Shown here piece after piece: positions 1 through 10,449 of a stretch of DNA of 64,000 nt. The DNA lies in contig OY986973.1 of assembly GCA_963920575.1 (NCBI GenBank), forward strand, positions 24,391,760-24,455,759, in the 5' to 3' direction. The DNA is from Narthecium ossifragum. Taxonomy: Eukaryota > Streptophyta > Magnoliopsida > Dioscoreales > Nartheciaceae. The translations under genes and the position numbers were made by a program. Positions within the stretch are counted from its first letter, which is position 1; each line of letters opens with the position of its first letter. The notes under the pieces were generated by a model. That model did not search any database. It was given only the letters and a program-made list of their open reading frames with translations, and was not told where the DNA came from.

Positions 1-5
1 AGTAG

Positions 6-225
6 TTAGTAGGATTCGGTATAAATTGTAATCTTTGACGCCCTAGTCACTTTTAACGACAAGTGGTTTGGGCGCGTCACTCCCGACTGTGCCGCACCCT
101 GCGAGCTCCGCCGCGGACAGTCCCTGCGAAAGTGCCCCGGCTGCTGGCAGTGAAAACACAGCGCTGGCCCACGCTCGGACTGCTGCCCTCGGCCTCCCTC
201 CCAGGGAGCCTGCTGTGTGGGTCCC
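6..225 (-). pseudogene. Ty3/gypsy-type gag, zinc-knuckle part (downstream half of split gag)
   Basis: The minus strand encodes a C-x2-C-x4-H-x4-C zinc knuckle (CFHCQQPGHFRRDC), the nucleic-acid-binding motif at the C-terminal end of plant retrotransposon Gag proteins. It continues the gag at 2659-3632: the two pieces were contiguous before a solo LTR inserted at 226-2653 and duplicated GTCCC. The zinc-knuckle frame does not match the frame of the upstream piece, so the gag was already frameshifted, or became so. Only about 35 residues follow the knuckle before a stop near the window edge. No protease or polymerase is visible. Seen: the knuckle and the split. Inferred: the Ty3/gypsy assignment, from the upstream gag domain. 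Confidence 0.75.
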
Positions 226-2653
226 TGTAACGCCCCGACCCAGAAAACCCATCCAGGACGGGGCGTGAGGGTCCTAACACTATCCATCATCAACCGGCGC
301 GATACAAAGCGGAAAAGATAATTAAATTACACAATTGTATTCCAGAGGCGAACAAATTCAATTATAAAATATATCATCAAGTCATACAAAGTCTAAGCTC
401 CAATATACAGATTTATACAAAATCCCAAAAGTTCTCCAAAATGGTTACAACATATGAACATATATCAAAATGTACGACGAATAATCCTCCAAGCAACCTC
501 AAGCGCCCCTGGATGTACTCGCGCCGCCGAAAGCCGATCCTGCCGGCTCCATCGAAGAAGAACTGCCGCCTGCACCTGCAAACGCAGCCCGGGTAGGAAT
601 GAGCAAAAAGCCCAGTAAGGTTCTACTCTACGGCACACTGAAAGGAGGAAAACACCAACGGTGTTGTCTCCCAGCCTAAGTCTAACGGATGCCACGGGTC
701 CCATAACCCAGTTGATGTCCAAAGGGCTCTTGTCATGAAACCTCTCTCCTGAACAAGTTACCAGGAGGCCAAGGAACAGTAACATGCAAGATCACCCTTC
801 CCAAGCTGGAATACCAAGCCTTGGGGAACCACGTCGGGAACGCATCAACATCCATCCTTAGCACTTGGCTTTGGAAGACAACACGACCTCTAAACCTCAA
901 ACACTGATCAGAGTCAACTAGCGTGAATCCTCAAAAGACATGAGACTTGATCAACAATCACACCCTACTCCTGACTACCCATCCACGGTCCTAAGGCTAG
1001 ATCCGAGCTACCCGAGAGCCTCGGATCGGCGACCTAAACCATCGCCCGCCTAACCTCAAATGCCTCTAATGCATACAATGCATGAGCCTAGGCAAACATC
1101 TATCCTAGATGTCTCTACATGCCACATCAACAGTTATAAGTTCGACAGATATACAATAGCCCTCGGCACTCGCCGGCAAGAGGCTAAGGCTCCACGATTC
1201 TTCATTAGCTAGCACTCATAGCTAGCTAATGGCTAATCAATCAACTAAGTACTTAACCACCATCAATCATGTATTAATTGCAAGTAGAACCATAGGTTTT
1301 CTAAAAGAAAGAAAGAACATTTGAATCCATCTCAAACCAAATGAAAATCCTTTGAAAACCTCATCAAATCCCCCTACATGCTTCCCAACATGTTTAAATA
1401 CTAACCCCCCCATCAAAACCATCCAAGAAATACCTGAAAACCAAGTTCAACGGGTCACGGACGATGTCACGGTCGATCCGGGGATCGACCGTGAGGCCAC
1501 GGACGATGCCACGGTCGGTCCGGGGATCGACCGTGAGACCCATGCGAAGAAAACCAAGGGCGACGGTTGATCCACCCATCGACCCTGAGACGGCCAAAAC
1601 CAAACAGCGCCTGACGGTCGATGCGACGGTCGATCCGACGACCGACCGTCAGGTAAATGGCGAAAAGGAGGAACTCCCACGGTCGATCCAAGCATCGACC
1701 CTGGGAGGCTAAAATCCCGACAGAGCCCGACGGTCGATGCGACGGTCGATCCGACGGTCGATCCGACGGTCGACCGCCATGCCCAGAAAGTGTAAAACAA
1801 CACTTGACGGTCGATGCACCGATCGACCGTCGAGCCTTGGCACAGTTCATCAGAACAGTGCCGGAAATCCATCTCTTTGTATTTCAAGTATCAAATCATG
1901 TTGGAATAAGATGAAATCTTGCAAGCAAGTATATTTAGCAAAGGGGAAGCTAATGGAGCGAAGAAATCCAGCTTTTGACGGTTAAATCTCTTATCTAGGT
2001 CCAAATGGACGAAAACCGACAAAACGGCGATAATACGGAAACCAACCGTTCAAATACTGAAATCTCAACGTAGGAATACAGGAAAAGAGTTACACTACAC
2101 ATACAAAGAGTCTCAAAGCATTCCAACATGTATTCCTACAGCGAAAGTGCATAAAACCTATCCTAGGAGAACCCGATCCAAGGATCGAGGTAGAAACACC
2201 TACTTGAGCAAGTAGGGTAGCTCCTCCACGCGTGCCACCAGCCGAGCCGCCAAGATCCAAGCTCCGAAAGCCGAAGTCTCCAACCCTAGCTCAGCCGAAG
2301 GAGAGAGAGAGGAGAGAACGGCAGGAGAAGAAGAGAAAGGAAGGAGAGAAAGAGACAGGCCTTATATAGAAATTCCAAATCTATCTCGACCGTCCAAATC
2401 GATCTTTCCCGATCGAGCTCCGATCCTCCGATCGGACGCACCCTAGAGATTCTAATCAAACACATACATCAATCAAGGTCAGTGTGTGGAACGCGGGTGT
2501 GAAACCGACCACCAGAGGGCATATTTACCAAAATGCCCCCGGGTCCAAAACCGCCACACGATCGCTCGATCGTGCCCGACGCGGAACCAAACCAACATGA
2601 AACCGGCTCTCGACCCACGTGGTCGAGTCAGGTCTGAGGGACGGGCCCTCACA
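226..2653. mobile_element. Solo LTR (2,428 bp) inserted in gag
   Basis: The segment begins TGTAACGCCCCGACCC and ends GGGCCCTCACA, so it has TG...CA LTR termini. It is flanked by a perfect 5-bp target duplication, GTCCC, at 221-225 and 2654-2658. No internal retroviral-type region or second LTR is present, so it is a solo LTR left by LTR-LTR recombination. A second solo LTR of the same family lies at 38030-40199 with near-identical ends. A TATA-like TATATAAG on the minus strand near 2355 suggests, but does not prove, that the LTR is transcribed leftward. Short ORFs inside it are not genes. Confidence 0.9.
1455..1835. repeat. Cluster of GGTCGATC / GATCGACC inverted motifs inside the solo LTR
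   Basis: ACGGTCGATCC and its complement GGATCGACCGT alternate repeatedly over about 380 bp. Many adjacent pairs can fold into hairpins with a 9-11 bp stem and a 0-20 nt loop. Short purine-rich stretches separate the pairs. The same architecture, built on a different core (GAGATCGATCTCC), occurs in the second LTR of this family. Confidence 0.8.
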
Positions 2654-2658
2654 GTCCC

Positions 2659-3632
2659 GCTGTCAGAAGGAGCTGGTCCCCCTAGTGGGGTTGCTGCTGC
2701 TGGTACGGCTGCTGGCGGTACATCTGACGCTGCTGCTGCGGGTGCGCGGACCTCCGGTGCTGGTCTCTACGGCCATGAGACCTCTGGAGCTGCTCACCTC
2801 CTCCCCCACCTGTCGCTGGTACTGACTGGCTAGTCCTCGGCCTCCCCTGGCAACGAGGCTCCACCGCCAATGCAGCACCCAAAACCGCGGAGTAGGTGGT
2901 CGCCTGGCGCACGGCGATCAATCGCCTGATCTCCTCACGGAGCTCCCTCTCAAAGCGCAGGGCTCGGGCGGTGGGGTCGGCTGCCATTGGTCCAGCGTAC
3001 CGGACCAGGTGCGTGAAGGTGGTGGCATAGTGCTGCACTGTAAGAGAACCCTGAGTGAGACTGAGGTACTCCTCAGCCAACGCCACCCGCGTACTGTAGG
3101 GGAAGAACGCGTCAAGGAAAGTTGCATGAAAGCCCTCCCAGGTCAACTGCTCTCCTGCTGCTCTGGTGACCTGAACTGTGCGCCACCAGTCCCGGGCATC
3201 TCCCTCAAGCTGGAGTGCCGCGAGTCTAACCCGAACGGGGTCGCTCTCGTCGAACAAGAGGTCAAGCAAACTGGTGACCCCGTCGAGCCACTCCTCGGCC
3301 ACTGACGGATCCCCGCTTCCGCCGTTGAACCTCGGCGGGTCCAACCGGCGGAACTCGAGGACCTCAGACGCTAAGGAGCGCCTGGCGACGGGTGGGGGGA
3401 CCTCCCTACGGCTGAAGGGAACCTCCTCCTCCGGCTCCTCCGGCATCCGCGCGTGCTCCTCCTCCGACATCCGCGGCTCCTCCTCCTCCCCCTCCGGCAT
3501 CCGCGCGCGCTCCTTCTCCTCCTCCGGCTTCCACGAGCGCTCCTCCTCCGGCATCCGCGGCTCCTCCTCCTCCTCCCCCTCCGGCATCCTCGCGCGCTCC
3601 TCCTCCGGCATCCGCGGATCCTCCTCTGCCAT
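2659..3632 (-). pseudogene. Ty3/gypsy-type Gag with acidic (MPEEE)n N-terminus
   Basis: A minus-strand frame of 316 codons begins at 3632 and stops at 2682. Residues 1 to about 70 are a repetitive acidic tract of RMPEEE and EGEEEE units. From about residue 90 it reads as a retrotransposon Gag domain: RFNGGSGDP, AEEWLDGV, ALQLEGDARDWW and FHATFLDAFFP are typical of plant Ty3/gypsy Gag. A Gln-rich linker ends at a TAG just before the LTR insertion, and the downstream zinc knuckle lies in another frame. The N-terminal tract lies in the left arm of a large foldback repeat, and a mirror ATG with the same start sits at 4889 on the plus strand. No polymerase region is present, so this is a dead fragment. 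Confidence 0.75.
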
Positions 3633-5095
3633 TTCATTGGATTAGTGTTTTTAATTTGAAATTCTGTATTTCTGGTTTCAATTGGATGATACAATACACC
3701 ATTCTTTGTGATTAGTCAAATTTTAAATGGTTTTGTTTTTTCATTAGTATTCATATTTGGAATTCATTGTATTTTGGGATGAATTGGATGATATAGGATA
3801 TCATTCCTTGTAATTGGTCAAGTTTTGAATGACTTTGTTGCCTGATTTTTTATTTGTGCAAGTATCGATGAATATTCACTATCCACTATCCATCAATATT
3901 CACTATCCACTATCCAGGATTTGTTAGCTGTTGGCTTAGATTGATCGCAACGCTATAGGTCTTACATGATACAAGGCATCATCTCTGTATTGATTCAATG
4001 TGAAAAAGCTGCACTCTATTGCATATACATTTCGCAAGTATATCTGTATATGTGAATATTCACTATCCACTATCCATCAATATTCACTATCCATCATTAT
4101 CCACTATCCATCAATATCCACTATTCACGCGCTTCTCCTCCTCGTCCGGCATCCGCGTGAGTTCCTCCTCCGCCGGCATCCGCGGCTCCGCCTCCGGCAT
4201 CCGGGCGCTCCTCCTCCGTCGGCATCCGCTCGAGCTCCTCCTCCACCGGCATCCGCGCACGGATAGTGGATATTAATGGAGGAGGAGCTTGAGCGGATGC
4301 CGGTGGAGGAGGAGCTCGAGCGGATGCCGACGGAGGAGGAGCGCCGGGATGCCGGAGGCGGAGCCGCGGATGCCGGCGGAGGAGCTCACGCGGATGCCGG
4401 AGGAGGAGGAGAAGCGCGTGGATAGTGGATAATGATGGATAGTGAATATTGATGGATAGTGGATAGTGAATATTCACACATACTTGCGAAATGTATATGC
4501 AATAGAGTGTAGCTTTTTCACATTGAATCAATACAGAGATGATGTCTTGTATCATGTAAGACCTATAGCGTTGCGATCAATCTAAGTCAACAGCTAACAA
4601 ATCCTGGATAGTGGATAGTGAATATTGATGGATAGTGGATAGTGAATATTCATCGATACTTGCACAAATAAAAAATCAGGGAACAAAGTCATTCAAAACT
4701 TGACCAATTACAAGGAATGATATCTTATATCATCCAATTCATCCTAAAATACAATGAAATCCAAATATGAATACTAATGAAGAAACAAAACCATCTAAAA
4801 TTTGACTAATCACAAAGAATGGTGTATTGTATCATCCAATTGAAACCAGAAATACAGAATTTCAAATTAAAAACACTAATCCAATGAAATGGCAGAGGAG
4901 GATCCGCAGATGTCGGAGGAGGAGCGTGCGCGGATGCCGAAGGGGGAGGAGGAGGAGGAGCCGCGGATGCCGGAGGAGGAGAAGGAGCGCGCGTGGATGC
5001 CGGAGGAGGAGAAGGAGCGCGCGCGGATGCCGGAGGGGGAGGAGGAGGAGCCGCGAATGCCGGAGGAGGAGCGCGCGCGGATGCCGGAGGAGGAG
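3425..5095. repeat. Large imperfect inverted repeat (foldback), arms about 0.8 kb
   Basis: The left arm, about 3425-4256, is the reverse complement of the right arm, about 4293-5095, with small indels. The spacer is only 36 bp (4257-4292). Each arm holds, from the centre outward: a short GGA/TCC-rich block, a stretch rich in GGATAGTGAATATT-type repeats, an AT-rich unique stretch, and a long GGA/TCC block. The left arm runs straight into the gag coding region, so the outer end of the element on that side has been lost or replaced. The arms could form a long cruciform or, if transcribed, a long hairpin RNA. Confidence 0.85.
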
Positions 5096-5570
5096 ATCCA
5101 CGCGGAGGAGGAGCAGCGCGCGGAGGAGGAGCCACGGGCGTGGAGGAGAAGCTGGAGGAGGAGATTCGCGCGGATGCCGGGGGAGGAGGAGCCGGAGGAG
5201 GAGATCCGCGCGGATGCCGGAGGAGCCGGAGGATGAGCTGCGTGTGGAGGAGCTGCGGATGCCGGAGGAGGAGGAAGAGCCGGAGGAGGAGATTCGCGCG
5301 GATGCCGGAGGAGGAGCTGCGGATGCCGGAGGAGGAGGAGCGCGCGGAGGAGGAGCCGGAGGAGGAGATCCGCGCGGATGCCAGAGGAGCCGGAGGAGGA
5401 GCTGCGCGTGGAGGAGCTGCGGATGCCGGAGGAGGAGGAGCGCGCGGAGGAGGAGCCGACGGAGGAGATCCGCGCGGAGGAGGAGATCCGCTCGGAGGAG
5501 GAGCAGCACGTGGAGGAGGTCCGCGCAGATGCCGGAGGAGGAGGAGAGGTCCGGGTCCGGTGAGAGAGGG
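4889..5570 (+). repeat. (GGA)n-rich polypurine block coding for Glu/Arg-rich repeats
   Basis: Nearly 700 bp of plus-strand polypurine built of GAGGAGGAG punctuated by CGCGCGGATGCC or ATCCGCGC. All frames are open and low-complexity, so the open frames here are by-products of composition and are not called as genes. The first codons after the ATG at 4889 mirror the start of the gag frame at 3632. Polypurine tracts of this kind can adopt triplex structures. Confidence 0.8.
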
Positions 5571-5689
5571 AGAGAAAGAGATTGGAAAATTGAAATCCCG
5601 CCCAACTTCTCTCTCCCCCGGCTGATATATCATCCAAAATTTAATGGGTAGGTGAGGTGAGAGAACGTGGCGCAATCCAATTGCACCAA

Positions 5690-5730
5690 GTGGCCAGGGC
5701 CTTGCAAGGGCCTTGCAAGGCCCTGGCCAC
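5690..5730. repeat. Near-perfect 41-bp palindrome at junction of two foldback units
   Basis: GTGGCCAGGGCCTTGCAAGG and its complement meet here. It is the point where the outward-facing unique ends of two foldback units are joined head to head. Confidence 0.8.
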
Positions 5731-6533
5731 GTGGTGCAATCTAATTGCTCCACGTTTCCCATCCCACCTACCCACCAAATTTTGGATGATATATCACCCG
5801 AGGGAGAGAGAAGTTGGGCGGGATTTCAATTTTCCAATCTCTCTCCCTCCTCACCGGACCCGGACCTCCCCTCCTCCTCCGGCATCTACGCGAACCTCCA
5901 CCGTGCGCTGCTCCTCTTCCGCGCGGATCTCCTCCTCCGGCTCCTCCTCTGAGCGGATCTCCTCCTCCGGCTCCTCCTCTGCTCGATGGAGGAGATCCGC
6001 TCGGAGGAGGAGATCCGCTCGGAGGAGGAGATCCACGCGGAGGAGGAGCCAGAGGGGAGATCCGCACGGAGGAGGAGCCGGAGGAGGAGATCCGCTCGGT
6101 GGAGGAGATCCGCTCGGAGGAGGAGATCCGCTCGGTGGAGGAGATCCGCTCGGTGGAGGAGATCCGCTCGGAGGAGGAGATCCACGCGGAGGAGGAGCCA
6201 GAGGGGAGATCCGCACGGAGGAGGAGCCGGAGGAGGAGATCCGCTCGGAGGAGGAGCCGGAGGAGGAGATCCGCTCGGAGGAGGAGCCGGAGGGGAGATC
6301 CGCTCGGAGGAGGAGATCCGCGCGGAAGAGGAGCAGCACACGGAGGAGGTTCGCGTAGATGCCGGAGGAGGAGGGGAGGTCCGGGTCCGGTGAGGAGGGA
6401 GAGAGATTGGAAAATTGAAATCCCGCCCAATTTCTCTCTCCCTCGGGTGATATATCATCCAAAATTTGGTGGGTAGGTAGGATGGGAAACGTGGTGCAAT
6501 TAGATTGCACCACGTGGCCAGGGCCTTGCAAGG
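5712..6533. mobile_element. Complete foldback-type element (unique end, GGA arm, GGA arm, unique end)
   Basis: Both ends carry the same unique sequence of about 140 bp in inverted orientation (CCAGGG and GCAAGG at the outer edge, a GATATATCATCC motif, and a CCCGCCCAA stretch). Inside are TCC- and GGA-repeat arms that meet at about 5985. The inner arms consist of an 18-bp tandem unit, GAGGAGGAGATCCGCTCG. No transposase is encoded. The structure matches foldback or non-autonomous long-TIR DNA elements. The superfamily was not assigned because no clean target duplication was found. Confidence 0.65.
6489..6515. repeat. 27-bp hairpin in foldback end sequence
   Basis: ACGTGGTGCAAT and ATTGCACCACGT, separated by TAG, form a 12-bp perfect stem. 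The same hairpin is found again at 6666-6692 and, with changes, near 5728-5755. It is a fixed subterminal motif of this element family. Confidence 0.8.
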
Positions 6534-6565
6534 CCCTTGCAAGACCCTGGCCTCTAGCAAAATTG

Positions 6566-6695
6566 GGTTAGGAGGGAGAGAGATTGAAAAATTGAAATCC
6601 CGCCCAACTTCTCTCTCCCTCGGGTGATATATCATCCAAAATTTGACGGGTAGGTGAGATGGGAAACGTGGTGCAATTAGATTGCACCACGTAGC
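6566..6695. repeat. Extra direct copy of the foldback unique end
   Basis: A further copy of the roughly 120-bp unique terminal sequence (GAAATCCCGCCCAACTTCTC through the hairpin) lies directly after the complete element in the same orientation as the end at 6395-6515. Repeated end duplication of this kind indicates nested insertion or unequal exchange within the complex. Confidence 0.75.
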
Positions 6696-6825
6696 AGAAT
6701 TGGTGTTTATCTGCACAGCACAGAACAGAATGATCTCCGGAGTCCGGACGGTACAGTGTTCTGTTATGTCATGAAAGAGAATCATGCAAAATCTGAAAAT
6801 ATATTCTATTTTAACTTTATACATA

Positions 6826-6855
6826 CTAGTGGTTTAGCACGTGCTTCGCACGTGC
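6826..6855 (-). mobile_element. Helitron 3' terminus (minus orientation)
   Basis: Read on the minus strand, GCACGTGC-GAA-GCACGTGC forms a strong hairpin. It is followed after 7 nt by CTAG and then a T, the Helitron 3' end rule (hairpin, then CTRR, inserted between A and T). The element would extend to higher coordinates. Its 5' TC end was not located with confidence. The captured exon fragments at 7.8-10.6 kb are consistent with its cargo. Confidence 0.55.
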
Positions 6856-7083
6856 ACACCACTTTTGATTACATTAGCAAATTTATAAGAAGATTTTTAT
6901 TCAAATGAAGTAAATAAATGTAGACTTCTAGCCGCTAATATATAGTTGTTTATTTTCAAAGGAAGCCACGTAATGTTTTAATGACAGTAAATTCACATAG
7001 TTCTATTCATAAAAGTTGTCCATATAGAAATACTCATTATAACTAATTTCACGTTAAACTAACATACATGTTCTGATACATAA

Positions 7084-7218
7084 GTATTAGATCATGTGAT
7101 GTGTTCGATACCTCTAGGCACAAAAAGAGTATTAGATCATGTGATGTGTTTGCTAACTCTAGGCACAAAAAGAGTATTAGATCATGTGATGTGTTTGATA
7201 CCTCTAGGCACAAAAAGG
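7084..7218. repeat. Three tandem copies of a 45-bp unit
   Basis: The unit starting GTATTAGATCATGTGATGTG repeats at 7084, 7129 and 7174 with one or two changes per copy. Confidence 0.9.
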
Positions 7219-7790
7219 ATTAAAACTTAAGTATCCTATGAATAAATATAAGTCATCATCCTCACTAGACTTCCCACTCTTTCACTCGTATCTTTAACAT
7301 ACACATGACGATTGGTAATATGAAATGAATCTGCAACCTAAGCATTAAATAGACATTAGTATCTAGCTACATGACGCCACTTGGTACTTAAACTGGAACC
7401 ATCGAAACATATCACAGCGTCACTCACTTTTAAGTAGTGAGAAGATAGCAATAAGCCTCGGTGAATAGCTCATTTAAGCTATGAAACATGGAAATAAGAT
7501 GTCTAGTTCTTATTGGACATGGCCATATGAGTGACTGCTAGGACTACCTATCAAATTGTTACTGGACCACATATCATGAAGGAAATTGGCCTAAAAGTGT
7601 TGAGCAATTCAAACAGGATGAAGAGTTTTTAAAAAGAAGGCATCAGATGTTTCCACTCATTGATAATAAAGCCATATCTTTTCCATGATATCTTTTAGAT
7701 TTCAAGAAAGAAGCATCGGAAACTCTAATCCTTGATGAATCAAAATCTAATAAGGTACCAAGAACAGCTATACATTATAAACATAACCAT
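7219..7790. other. No recognisable gene
   Basis: AT-rich sequence without a convincing open frame, inverted repeat or known motif. It lies inside the presumed Helitron. Confidence 0.6.
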
Positions 7791-7870
7791 GCCACCTTGG
7801 AAGCCAAGTTTATTTAACTGGTTGAAGTCATCCATAGCTTTCATCAAGTCTTCGTACTTGAAACTAAGTT
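7791..7870 (-). pseudogene. Fragment of a receptor-like kinase (start of kinase domain)
   Basis: The minus strand reads SFKYEDLMKAMDDFNQLNKL followed by GFQGG. This matches the start of the kinase domain of cysteine-rich-type plant receptor kinases (F-x-Y-E-x-L-x-x-A-T-x-x-F, then L-G-x-G-G-F-G). The Gly loop is damaged by an inserted residue, an in-frame stop lies just upstream, and no other kinase subdomain follows. It is best read as one captured or decayed exon piece. The family call rests on about 25 residues. Confidence 0.45.
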
Positions 7871-8992
7871 AATTCGCCATGTCAAAGCTTGAAAAAACCA
7901 AGATGGTTGACACCGAGTTCATTGTCCGCGTAACAATGGCCATACCTATAGTTGAAAGGTGTGCATGTGAAAAGCTTAAAGTTAGACAATCAACAAACTT
8001 AATGCATTAACACATTTTATCTACTATAATGTATCAGACCTCCACTTTCCAGAACAGAAATTGCTGCTAGTATTATGTGAAAGACTGTACTGATGCTTCA
8101 TTACTACTAAAAAGATACCATATATGATTCCACAATAATTGAAGGAAACAGAAAACGGATCATCATCCTCCGGACAGGTGAACAAGAATATACTTGAAAG
8201 CAGGCAGAAAAGTACTCGCCTAGCAGAGAACACACGCTTAAAGATATTCAGTTTTAAAGAGTGGAGATATAACATAGACATTCATGGGAACTGATCTATA
8301 GAATGAATGAGACCGTATATCAGACAAGAAACTTAGCCGTCTTTAGAGGATAGACAACCAATAATCAAACTCTTCAAATAATCTACAAGAATAAGAAAGA
8401 TGTTTTAATTATATGAGGAAACAGATTACAATTTAAGATCAAAAGAAGTAGCAGTTGCTCAGATAGGATCCGAAGAATTTGTACTGCTCAATAGATTGAA
8501 GTTAGGAGATTTAAGAAGAGATCAGGTGATGCTCGAAGACATTTCCTTACATCCTATATCTGAAAGGTCTCCTGTAAGGCATATAATCTTTTCCAATGAG
8601 CTCAATACCTAATTCCCTCAGAAACCATAAGTATAAAAAAATTTCTTGTCTACAGGAGCATATGGAGAGGTCTCACTTGCGCACTTACGAAAGATATAGC
8701 AGCTGGACTTATTGTTGCGATATTTTTGCTGTCACTGCTAATAGGAATGCAACTAAAACACAAAAAAAGTTGCCAAATAAAGCATAGCTTCAATAGAGAT
8801 ATAATTCCCAATATCAATAACAATAAAGCATAGTTGCAATTAGTCAAGACTAACGTATAAAGAAACCTACTCTCAAGGCACAAGAATATCAAATGATAAG
8901 GTTGGCTCACCAATAATCACTGCATACATTATTGACAAACAAAATGCCAAATTTTCGACGCTCTCATTTTTTATGGATACGTTCAACACATA

Positions 8993-9151
8993 CCTTTCAA
9001 GCAACAAAGAATTGCACTGGATTGTACAGAACAAAATCTTTGACAAAGAAGCAGACAAAGTCAAGCCCAAAATCACGTACAACTCTAGTGATGTTTTGCA
9101 ATCCCAGCGCTGCCACAATTTCAGACAAATCCCCCGCCACTAAACTACTTC
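8993..9151 (-). pseudogene. Exon-like fragment of an unidentified gene
   Basis: On the minus strand a splice-acceptor-like CAG near 9152 is followed by about 45 open codons, including LVAGDLSEIVAALGLQN and VVRDFGLDFVCFFV. An in-frame stop lies just before a GTATGT donor-like site. The composition is protein-like and unlike the AT-rich flanks. I do not recognise the family. It may come from the same gene as the fragment at 9690-9848. Confidence 0.35.
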
Positions 9152-9689
9152 TGACAATTTAAGTTTCTTTTCACTGCATGTGACAGGCATAATAGATGAG
9201 AAACAAATCAGCAAGGAATCTACAGCTAATTTTGGTGCTTCGAAGAGCAAGTTGGAGAAGCACAATGAAATCTAACCTTGAACAGATTTAGCAGAGGAAA
9301 TTATGCTCATACTTGTATTCTTAAGGGAAATTTAGATATAGTAAAGTGATTCTACCTTGATTTAATTTTCGTGCAAACCAACCGTCCAATTTATCACACA
9401 TGAAGCTGCAATCCCGAAAAAAGGGTACAGTTAAATGCTCAGTTTGTATGTATTTCCTGATGAAATAAAGAATAGCAAAAATTGAATTATTTGAAAAGCA
9501 AAGACCAAATGCGATCACATCCAAAAGATCTCTTATATAGCCTGTGAACATGGACAATGAAAGCTTTGTCAAAGTACAATACACATTGGTTAGAAATCTA
9601 GGTGAAGAAATTAAACATTTCCTAAAATCCATATATAACTGGAGCAGATTTGTGTATTTAATTGTCATATCAAATATCCTTCGTAAGCC

Positions 9690-9848
9690 CACAGCGGTGT
9701 ATCCCTTATTGGTGCTACTTTGAGGGCCACATAATTCTGACATCGAATAAGCAATAACCCCGGCATGTGAAGCATTCAGTTCAAAATGGTTTACATTGGC
9801 AGGTCCATTTCCCCTAGTATATTCTGATTGCTCAATTAAGTCGGATAC
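9690..9848 (-). pseudogene. Exon-like fragment of an unidentified gene
   Basis: A TTTAG acceptor at 9849 is followed by an open minus-strand frame that includes SDLIEQSEY, NGPANVNHFELNASHAGVIA and ELCGPQ. The frame stays open well beyond 9690, but the later residues look like intron translation. The first 50-55 residues look like real protein sequence. I could not name the family. Confidence 0.4.
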
Positions 9849-10449
9849 CTAAACCACTTTCAGATTTAACTAATAAAAGTGACCTGAAACATACTATTCA
9901 ATAATTAGAAGTCAGACATGGGTCTACATATAGGAGAACAATGTTCTTCTTTTGTGCTAATGGTTATGTTTTCTAATCATGATTTCAAACAAATACACTT
10001 CCCAGTAAAACAAACATATATGAGTATAAAACAAATGCCAGCCATCAAACTGACCTAAAATATTAGGAATGTAGAGATATATAGACGTTTGTTTAGTTGA
10101 TCCTTGGGCCACCACAGCTTCCCAAACTCACGTTTGCAAAGGAATCAAACCTGTGAATACTTGATTCAGACGCCTTCCTGCAAGCAGTTCTCAATCAATT
10201 AAGAGATCAAAATAAGCAACCAAATTGTCTCAATAAACAGGAAGCCAAACATACAACCTAGACAAAACAATATTAAAGCCTGTAATTAAGCACCTAGAAT
10301 GGTGGCTAGAGGTCGCAGGCCGGCGGCGAGGAGGAAGAGATCGAGAGGGAGTGATTGTGTAGAAGGAGTCGGTGGTGGGCAGCGAAGTGGTTTCTAGGAA
10401 GGACAGAGATGAGTCTCGACGAAGGAGATCGGCGAGGGCTTCGTACAAG

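Noticed and set aside
4806..6430. Many overlapping 200-320 codon frames rich in Glu, Arg, Pro or Ser on both strands
   Set aside because: They are translations of (GGA)n/(TCC)n repeats, open in several frames at once, with no domain. Treated as repeat, not genes.
6837..6855. Two CACGTG G-boxes as a promoter element
   Set aside because: Position and the following CTAG-T fit a Helitron 3' hairpin better, and no transcription unit starts nearby.
9321..9690. Continuation of the open minus-strand frame after the exon-like piece
   Set aside because: Residue composition changes to AT-driven, intron-like sequence, so only the first part was kept as exon-like.
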